From assembly GCA_934343805.1 (NCBI GenBank), contig CAKRIN010000035.1:1-18980 (forward strand): a stretch of DNA of 18,980 nucleotides, written 5' to 3'. This document shows positions 14,007 through 18,980 of this stretch, piece by piece. Source of the DNA: an uncultured Lachnospira sp. (GTDB taxonomy: Bacteria; Bacillota; Clostridia; Lachnospirales; Lachnospiraceae). Each line of letters starts with the position of its first letter. Position 1 is the stretch's first letter. The notes under the pieces are model-generated. The model did not search any database and was not told the origin of the DNA. It was given only the letters and a program-made list of their open reading frames with translations. The position numbers and the translations under genes were made by a program.

Positions 14007-15344
14007 ATGATTAAAAGAAAAGCAGAAAAGTATATAAACAACTGGATAAAAAATCCGAATAGAGCTTTATTGGTTACAGGGGCAAGGCAGGTTGGAAAAA
14101 CATTTACTATTAGAAAGTGTTTACAAGAAAGTAAGTGTAATTATATCGAGATTAATCTGATTCAGAATAGTGAATTTATAGCGGCTCTTAAACAGGCGAA
14201 TACTGTAGATGAATTAAAATTAAATATTTCTGCACTGACAGATGTTACATTTGCAGATAATAAAACATTTCTTTTTATAGATGAGGTTCAGGAGTGCAAG
14301 GATATTGTTACAAAAGTTAAATTCTGGGTTGATGATGGCAGAATAAAATTAGTGCTGAGTGGCTCTTTGCTTGGTGTGGAACTTAAAGATTTAATGTCAG
14401 CCCCTGTCGGATATATGGACGAACTTGACATGTATCCACTTGATTTTGAAGAATTTATAACAGCCAGCGGTGTCACATCGGAGACCATAGATTATCTGAA
14501 AAAATGTTTTTTTGAAAAGTCGTCTGTTACAGATGTTATAAATAATAAAATGCTTACACATCTTAACAGATATCTTGTTATTGGTGGAATGCCTGCGGCT
14601 GTAAATGCATATGTGGAAACAGGAAATGTAGGAGAAGTGTCTATAATTCAAGAAAATATAATCAGGCAGTATAAGGTCGATTTTACCAAGTATGAGACAG
14701 AGGATAAAAAGCTTATGCTTACAGCTATATACGATCAGATTCCATCACAGCTTTTGAGACAGAATAAGAGATTTAATTATTCTGATATACAAAAGAAATT
14801 GAGGTTTGAGAAGCTGGAAGATAGTTTTTTGTGGCTTAAGTATGCAGGAGTTGCAATAGCAACAATTAATGCTACAGAGCCTAGGATAGCATTAAATCAG
14901 AATGCTAAAAGCAGTTTAATTAAACTGTATTCATCAGATGTTGGGTTATTAACATATCAGTATGGAAATGCTTTGCGTGCAAAGATACTTTTTGGCGATG
15001 ATAAAGTAAATCTTGGTGGTGTTTATGAGAATTTTGTTGCGCAGGAACTGAATGCGCACGGTTATCCGTCATATTTTTATAATAATCATAATCTTGGAGA
15101 ACTTGATTTTGTTATCGAACATAATGGTTCAGTTTTACCAATAGAAGTAAAAAGCGGAAAGGATTACTATGTTCATAGTGCAATCAGCAAAGCCGCTTAT
15201 AATGAGGAATATCAGGTAAATGAAGCATTTGTATTTGCTAACTGTAATGTGGAAGTAAGGAATAAGATTATATATTATCCTATATACATGTGCGCATTTA
15301 TTAGTGACGAATATGAATATCCTGTTCTGACACTTGATATATAG
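14007..15344 (+). CDS. AAA ATPase with DUF4143 domain
   Basis: From the ATG at 14007 the protein has 445 residues. The AAA_14 domain holds Walker A GARQVGKT (25-32), Walker B LFIDEVQE (89-96) and LSGSLLG (117-123, sensor-like). The MYPLDFEEF segment (142-150) and the region after it are typical of this family. The C-terminal DUF4143 part contains GELDFVIEHNGSVLPIEVKSG, resembling a PD-(D/E)xK nuclease core (Asp367, Glu380, Lys382). These ATPases occur in many scattered copies in gut Clostridia and archaea; their role is unresolved. AAGGAG is about 11 bases before the chosen ATG; a GTG at 13995 is in frame but overlaps the ribosome site. It has no functional link to its neighbours and interrupts an apparent MarR-kinase arrangement, which fits an acquired gene. 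Confidence 0.9.
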   Translation: MIKRKAEKYINNWIKNPNRALLVTGARQVGKTFTIRKCLQESKCNYIEINLIQNSEFIAALKQANTVDELKLNISALTDVTFADNKTFLFIDEVQECKDIVTKVKFWVDDGRIKLVLSGSLLGVELKDLMSAPVGYMDELDMYPLDFEEFITASGVTSETIDYLKKCFFEKSSVTDVINNKMLTHLNRYLVIGGMPAAVNAYVETGNVGEVSIIQENIIRQYKVDFTKYETEDKKLMLTAIYDQIPSQLLRQNKRFNYSDIQKKLRFEKLEDSFLWLKYAGVAIATINATEPRIALNQNAKSSLIKLYSSDVGLLTYQYGNALRAKILFGDDKVNLGGVYENFVAQELNAHGYPSYFYNNHNLGELDFVIEHNGSVLPIEVKSGKDYYVHSAISKAAYNEEYQVNEAFVFANCNVEVRNKIIYYPIYMCAFISDEYEYPVLTLDI

Positions 15345-15365
15345 AATAATTATTGTGATGTAAAG

Positions 15366-15387
15366 TAATATGCAGGTTTGCAATTTG
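15366..15387. repeat. 22-bp repeat, copy 2, probable operator of the kinase operon
   Basis: It is identical to 13839-13860 except for one base (G at 15375), which makes the palindrome imperfect: TGCAG-GT-TTGCA (15371-15382). It overlaps the likely -35 of the kinase promoter. A further half-like ATATGCAAAACT lies at 15416-15427. Confidence 0.65.
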
Positions 15388-15406
15388 TATAAATGTGGTG
15401 TAATAT
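15378..15406 (+). promoter_or_regulatory. Probable promoter of the kinase-transporter operon
   Basis: TTGCAA (15378-15383) and TAATAT (15401-15406) are 17 bases apart; the -10 matches four of six. The -35 lies in the palindrome, the same geometry as at marR. A small hairpin GGGTA-AATAG-TACCC (15428-15442) follows in the leader. Confidence 0.4.
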
Positions 15407-15471
15407 GTGATAGGAATATGCAAAACTGGGTAAATAGTACCCTTTAATCTATTATGACGTTGGAGGAAGAC

Positions 15472-16485
15472 ATGAAATTTATAGCAATCGGTGAATTAAT
15501 GTTAAGATTATCACCACCTAACTATGAAAAGCTTGTAACTACACATGATTTCAGAGTTAATTATGGTGGAGCAGAGGCAAATGTAGCGGTTTCCCTTGCC
15601 AACCTTGGTGTTGATTCTACATTTTTTACAGTATTACCTAACTCAGACCTTGGAAAGTCAACTATTAATTATCTTAAGTCTAATGATGTGCATACTAAGC
15701 ATATTATAAGATCAGAAGGAAGAATGGGACTTTATTATCTGGAAGAAGGTGTTTCTGTCAGACCTTCACAGGTAATATATGATAGAGCTGGTTCTGCATT
15801 TGCAGAATACGATTATAAGGATGTTGATTTTGAGGAGATTCTTAAGGATTATGACTGGCTTCATATAAGCGGAATCACACCTGCGCTTTCTTACAATTGC
15901 CGTAAGATGATGGATATGGCAGTTAAGGCAGCCAAGAAGATGGGACTTACAGTAAGCTTTGATCCTAACTGGAGAAGTACTCTCTGGTCATTTGAGACAG
16001 CAAGAGATGTTCTTAGTAAGTATCTTCCTTATGTTGATGTACTTATAGGAATTGAACCTATCCATGTATACAGAGAAGATGGAACAGATGTTAAGGATGG
16101 CCTTACAATGGATCCATCATTTAAGGACATGGACAGAGTGTTTAAGGCAATAGATGAGCAGTATCATATGAAGGCTATTGCAAGAACAGTAAGATATGTA
16201 CACTCAGGAAGTAACAACTCTTTGAAAGCTTTCTATTATACTAATGGAGAGACTTATGAGAGCAAGACAATTAATTTTGAGATAGTAGACCGTGTTGGTG
16301 GCGGAGATGCATTTTCATCAGGACTTATATATGCTCTTATGGACAATATGACACCTGAAGATACAGTTAACTTCGCTGTTGCTTCTTCAGTAATGAAGCA
16401 TGCTATCAGAGGTGATACTAATATCACCTGTGTTGACCATATTAAGAGACTTATGAAGAATTCGTCTTTTGATGTGCAGAGATAA
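15472..16485 (+). CDS. kdgK: PfkB-family sugar kinase, likely 2-keto-3-deoxygluconate kinase
   Basis: A 337-residue ribokinase/PfkB-family protein. Family marks are VNYGGAEANVAVSLANLG (29-46) at the substrate lid and GGGDAF (276-281) with catalytic base Asp279 and the anion hole. SFDPNWRSTLW (162-172) is typical of 2-dehydro-3-deoxygluconokinases, which phosphorylate KDG to KDPG in uronate and pectin breakdown. The ATG at 15472 is chosen because GGAGG (15462-15466) lies 5 bases before it; an in-frame ATG at 15454 would place that site inside the gene. Other PfkB substrates such as fructose cannot be excluded. A terminator-like hairpin follows before the transporter gene. Confidence 0.85.
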   Translation: MKFIAIGELMLRLSPPNYEKLVTTHDFRVNYGGAEANVAVSLANLGVDSTFFTVLPNSDLGKSTINYLKSNDVHTKHIIRSEGRMGLYYLEEGVSVRPSQVIYDRAGSAFAEYDYKDVDFEEILKDYDWLHISGITPALSYNCRKMMDMAVKAAKKMGLTVSFDPNWRSTLWSFETARDVLSKYLPYVDVLIGIEPIHVYREDGTDVKDGLTMDPSFKDMDRVFKAIDEQYHMKAIARTVRYVHSGSNNSLKAFYYTNGETYESKTINFEIVDRVGGGDAFSSGLIYALMDNMTPEDTVNFAVASSVMKHAIRGDTNITCVDHIKRLMKNSSFDVQR

Positions 16486-16500
16486 CTAAATATTAATATT

Positions 16501-16532
16501 ACCTGTTCTGTGTATGTGGAACAGGTTTTTTT
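16501..16532 (+). terminator. Intrinsic terminator between kinase and transporter genes
   Basis: An 8-bp perfect stem ACCTGTTC/GAACAGGT closes a 10-nt loop and runs into seven T (16526-16532). It ends 15 bases before the next ATG, with only a GGAGG site between, so any separate promoter would have to lie upstream of it. Confidence 0.85.
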
Positions 16533-16547
16533 ACGGAGGCTTAAGTT

Positions 16548-17939
16548 ATGAGTATTAATATTTGTCCAATGGCTGCCCTGGCGGCCGAGCTGACGAATGT
16601 GCCTTTATGGCTTTGTATACCATTCGCATGTCTGCTTTTGTGTATAGCCATAATTCCACTTGTAAAAGGAGAATGGTGGGAAAAGTACAGACCATTTGCT
16701 GTAATATTATGGTCACTGCTATTCATAATTCCGTTCGCGGTTAAGTATGGTGCCGGAACAGCAGCAGAGACTGTACTTGAATGTCTTGTAAATGATTATC
16801 TTACATTCATTGTACTGCTTTTCGGTCTGTTCTGTGTAGCAGGTAACATAACAGTTGAGGGAAGCCTAGTTGGTTCACCAAGAGTAAATGTTATTCTTCT
16901 TGGAATAGGAACCCTTCTTTCAAGCTGGATTGGAACGACAGGTGCGTCAATGCTTCTTGTAAGACCAGTTATTAAAATGAATTCATGGAGAAGAAATAAG
17001 GCTCACATTATGGTGTTCTTCATTTTCCTTATATCTAATATGGGAGGAAGCCTTACACCTATTGGTGACCCACCACTCCTTATGGGATTCTCAAGAGGTG
17101 TTCCTTTCTTCTGGAGTATAAGATTCTTTCCGATACTGCTCCTTAACATGATTATTCTTCTTACAGTACTTTATTTCCTTGATAAGAGAGCATACAAGAA
17201 GGATATTGCAGCAGGTTATATGCCGGAGATTAAGGAAAATGAGCCACTTATAAGATTTGAGGGATTGCACAATATTATATTCATCGTAATTATTGTTGCA
17301 GCAGTTATACTAAGCGGAGTACTTCCAGATGTACCATTTTTCCAGAATGCTGCTGGTGAGGTAATCTCAATTCCTATATTTGGAGAGGTTAAGCTTGCGA
17401 TTACTTCTCTTATAGAAGTAGTTATGATTCTTTTGGCTGCATTTTTATCATTCAAGACAACTAATGTAGAGATAAGAAAGAAGAACCATTTTACATGGGG
17501 TGCTATTCAGGAAGTTGCCGTACTTTTTATAGGTATATTTATTACTATGCAGCCGGCTCTTATGATTTTAAAGAGTGCAGGAGCAGAGCTTGGACTTACA
17601 CATCCATCGCAGATGTTCTGGGTAACAGGTGCACTTTCAAGTTTCCTTGATAATACGCCAACATACCTTGTGTTCCTTACAACGGCTGGTTCTATGGGAT
17701 TTGCGTCAGGACTTACAACAGCACTTGGAGTTGTACCGGCAAAAATGCTTACGGCAATATCATGTGGTGCGGTATTTATGGGTGCTATGACTTATATCGG
17801 TAATGCACCTAACTTCATGGTTAAGTCGATATCAGATGAAAATGGTGTTAAGATGCCAAGTTTCTTTGGCTATATTGTGTGGTCACTGTGCTGCCTTGTA
17901 CCGGTATTCCTTATTGACACACTATTATTCTTTATATAA
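16548..17939 (+). CDS. NhaD/ArsB-type ion transporter (IT superfamily)
   Basis: A 463-residue integral membrane protein with about 11-12 hydrophobic segments (for example 20-38, 50-66, 84-100, 113-128, 153-164, 190-210, 241-259, 284-302). Two inverted family motifs are clear: SNMGGSLTPIGDPP (163-176) and SSFLDNTPTYL (364-374), with YIGNAPNFMV (416-425) near the end. These occur in NhaD-type Na+/H+ antiporters and in ArsB/citrate transporters, so the ion or acid transported is not settled; Na+/H+ exchange is the best guess. GGAGG (16535-16539) lies 8 bases before the ATG. A terminator hairpin directly precedes it, and the next gene follows 16 bases after the stop. Confidence 0.85.
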   Translation: MSINICPMAALAAELTNVPLWLCIPFACLLLCIAIIPLVKGEWWEKYRPFAVILWSLLFIIPFAVKYGAGTAAETVLECLVNDYLTFIVLLFGLFCVAGNITVEGSLVGSPRVNVILLGIGTLLSSWIGTTGASMLLVRPVIKMNSWRRNKAHIMVFFIFLISNMGGSLTPIGDPPLLMGFSRGVPFFWSIRFFPILLLNMIILLTVLYFLDKRAYKKDIAAGYMPEIKENEPLIRFEGLHNIIFIVIIVAAVILSGVLPDVPFFQNAAGEVISIPIFGEVKLAITSLIEVVMILLAAFLSFKTTNVEIRKKNHFTWGAIQEVAVLFIGIFITMQPALMILKSAGAELGLTHPSQMFWVTGALSSFLDNTPTYLVFLTTAGSMGFASGLTTALGVVPAKMLTAISCGAVFMGAMTYIGNAPNFMVKSISDENGVKMPSFFGYIVWSLCCLVPVFLIDTLLFFI

Positions 17940-17955
17940 TCAGGAGGTGCGCATT

Positions 17956-18942
17956 ATGGCAGATAATGATAAAATAACTGAACTTGCGAACAGAATATAC
18001 GCACTGGATGAGAAAGTATATAAAGCTACAGGTTCTAATCTGGGACGTGTATATCAGGGAAACAAGGAAAAATGTATTAATGATTTAAGAGATTTGATTA
18101 AATCGAGTGCGGATTCTTCAGTACTTAGAAGTGAGCTTGCACTTATAAGTAATATGGCAAGAACTACTAAAAAGAATCCTCAGATTCATAAAGAAATAAT
18201 GCATGAATATGGTGAGATATTTGATGAAGCAATTGCTATGCAGGAAGCGAGAGAGGGAAATGACATTATTGATCCGGAGCATGCAGAACTAAATATGTCT
18301 AATCTTGCCAACAGATTTGGGAAGGACGATAATCTTATTATATGTATAGGTCGTTCATATGGATGTGCAGGAACAGATATTGGTTTCAGGCTTGCTGATA
18401 AGTTAAGAATCAGCTACTATGATGTATCTATCATGAACGAGATATTACAGCGTAATGAAGAACATGTAGAAACTGACAGAGCTTTATTCCAGAATAAAAC
18501 AGCAAGGACACCGGCTCAGTGGTGGAGAGATTTTAAGAAGTACCATGGTCTTTCAAGGTCTGATGTACAGTTCTTTAATACATCTAAGAAGCTGGTCGAT
18601 TTAGCAAAGCAGGAACCATATGTTATCATGGGAAGATATGCGGATAATATTCTTACTAAGAACCACATTCCTCATATAAGCATATTTATCACAGCTCCTA
18701 AGAAGCTGCGTATACAGAGAACTTACCATACAAGCAAGGAGAAGCTTACTTATAAGCAGGCTGCGAAGTATGTTTCAAAAGAGGATAAGGCACATCTTAA
18801 AAGATACGCATTTTATACAGGCAAGAAGTGGGGAGAAGCAGATAATTATGACCTCACAATTAACAGTTCAACTTATGGGATTGATGGAAGCGTTGATCTG
18901 ATAATGAGAATTGTGGCTAAGAACAGGATGACAGAAGCATAA
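17956..18942 (+). CDS. Cytidylate-kinase-like protein with N-terminal extension
   Basis: The true start is the ATG at 17956, preceded by AGGAGG (17942-17947, 8-base spacing); a longer open frame upstream only overlaps the transporter gene. Residues about 125-328 match the cytidylate kinase-like family: a P-loop variant IGRSYGCAGTDIG (131-143), YYDVSIM and VIMGRYADNIL (223-233). The usual loop is GxxYGSGGxxIG; Cys-Ala replaces Ser-Gly here. Residues 1-120 form a separate, mostly helical region (RDLIKSSADSSVLRSELALISNM, IHKEIMHEYGEIFDEAI) that I do not recognise. Members of this family are widespread in Clostridia but their substrate is uncertain, and CMP kinase activity is only inferred. It probably shares a transcript with the transporter. 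Confidence 0.85.
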   Translation: MADNDKITELANRIYALDEKVYKATGSNLGRVYQGNKEKCINDLRDLIKSSADSSVLRSELALISNMARTTKKNPQIHKEIMHEYGEIFDEAIAMQEAREGNDIIDPEHAELNMSNLANRFGKDDNLIICIGRSYGCAGTDIGFRLADKLRISYYDVSIMNEILQRNEEHVETDRALFQNKTARTPAQWWRDFKKYHGLSRSDVQFFNTSKKLVDLAKQEPYVIMGRYADNILTKNHIPHISIFITAPKKLRIQRTYHTSKEKLTYKQAAKYVSKEDKAHLKRYAFYTGKKWGEADNYDLTINSSTYGIDGSVDLIMRIVAKNRMTEA

Positions 18943-18980
18943 TAGAATAATGTAAATGTAAGTTGCAGTAACGGTTAAGG
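18943..18980. other. Window end, no feature seen
   Basis: The last 38 bases after the kinase-like gene contain no complete hairpin, promoter or start codon with a ribosome site. The region is cut by the window edge. Confidence 0.5.

Noticed and set aside
17803..17955. Longer N-terminus for the cytidylate-kinase-like protein
   Set aside because: The extension overlaps the transporter gene out of frame, and a strong AGGAGG sits before the ATG at 17956.

Overview
The window looks like chromosomal DNA of a low-GC Clostridia, most likely a Lachnospiraceae (Lachnospira/Eubacterium eligens/Roseburia-like). The supports are AT-rich coding sequence, strong AGGAGG ribosome sites, tRNA genes without encoded CCA, and a version of the Bacillus yaaO-to-yabC gene cluster in which tmk is replaced by a guanylate-kinase-like gene. 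The genus is inferred, not shown.

Layout. (1) 20-754: a six-gene tRNA operon (Asp, Val, Thr, Tyr, fMet, Phe) with a good promoter, a leader of three small hairpins and a strong terminator. (2) 829-1857: a membrane-anchored L,D-transpeptidase with its own promoter. (3) 1925-7938: a tightly packed housekeeping cluster in the order PLP decarboxylase, guanylate-kinase-like protein, YaaR, DNA polymerase III delta' (HolB), RicT/YaaT, YabB-type tRNA methyltransferase, RsmI. Short gaps and overlaps suggest translational coupling; a second promoter probably sits before holB. (4) 7943-13012: a TetR repressor divergent from an MMPL/RND exporter and a large repeat-rich lipoprotein. Two TGAC-N5-GTCA palindromes bracket the exporter promoter, and a ~135-nt hairpin element lies in the probable tetR leader. 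(5) 13046-13134: two hairpins where the lipoprotein gene and the MarR operon converge. (6) 13148-13784 (minus): a FabT-like MarR regulator followed by a 52-residue acidic protein. (7) 14007-15344: an AAA/DUF4143 ATPase, probably a transferable accessory gene, preceded by three direct repeats at an exact 32-bp period and flanked by two near-identical 22-bp sequences that carry a MarR-type palindrome. (8) 15472-18942: a KdgK-like sugar kinase, an NhaD/ArsB-type ion transporter and a cytidylate-kinase-like protein with an extra N-terminal region.

How the parts may work together. The yaa/yab-like cluster joins replication (HolB), RNA regulation (RicT) and RNA modification (TrmN6-like, RsmI). The TetR gene, exporter and lipoprotein form a self-contained inducible efflux or envelope module. 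The MarR palindrome occurs both over the marR promoter and at the probable kinase promoter, which suggests a MarR-kinase-transporter regulon later interrupted by the ATPase gene. The most unusual signals are regulatory: the tetR leader whose arm could pair either with its partner or with the tetR start region, the 32-bp-spaced repeats before the ATPase, and the duplicated MarR operator.
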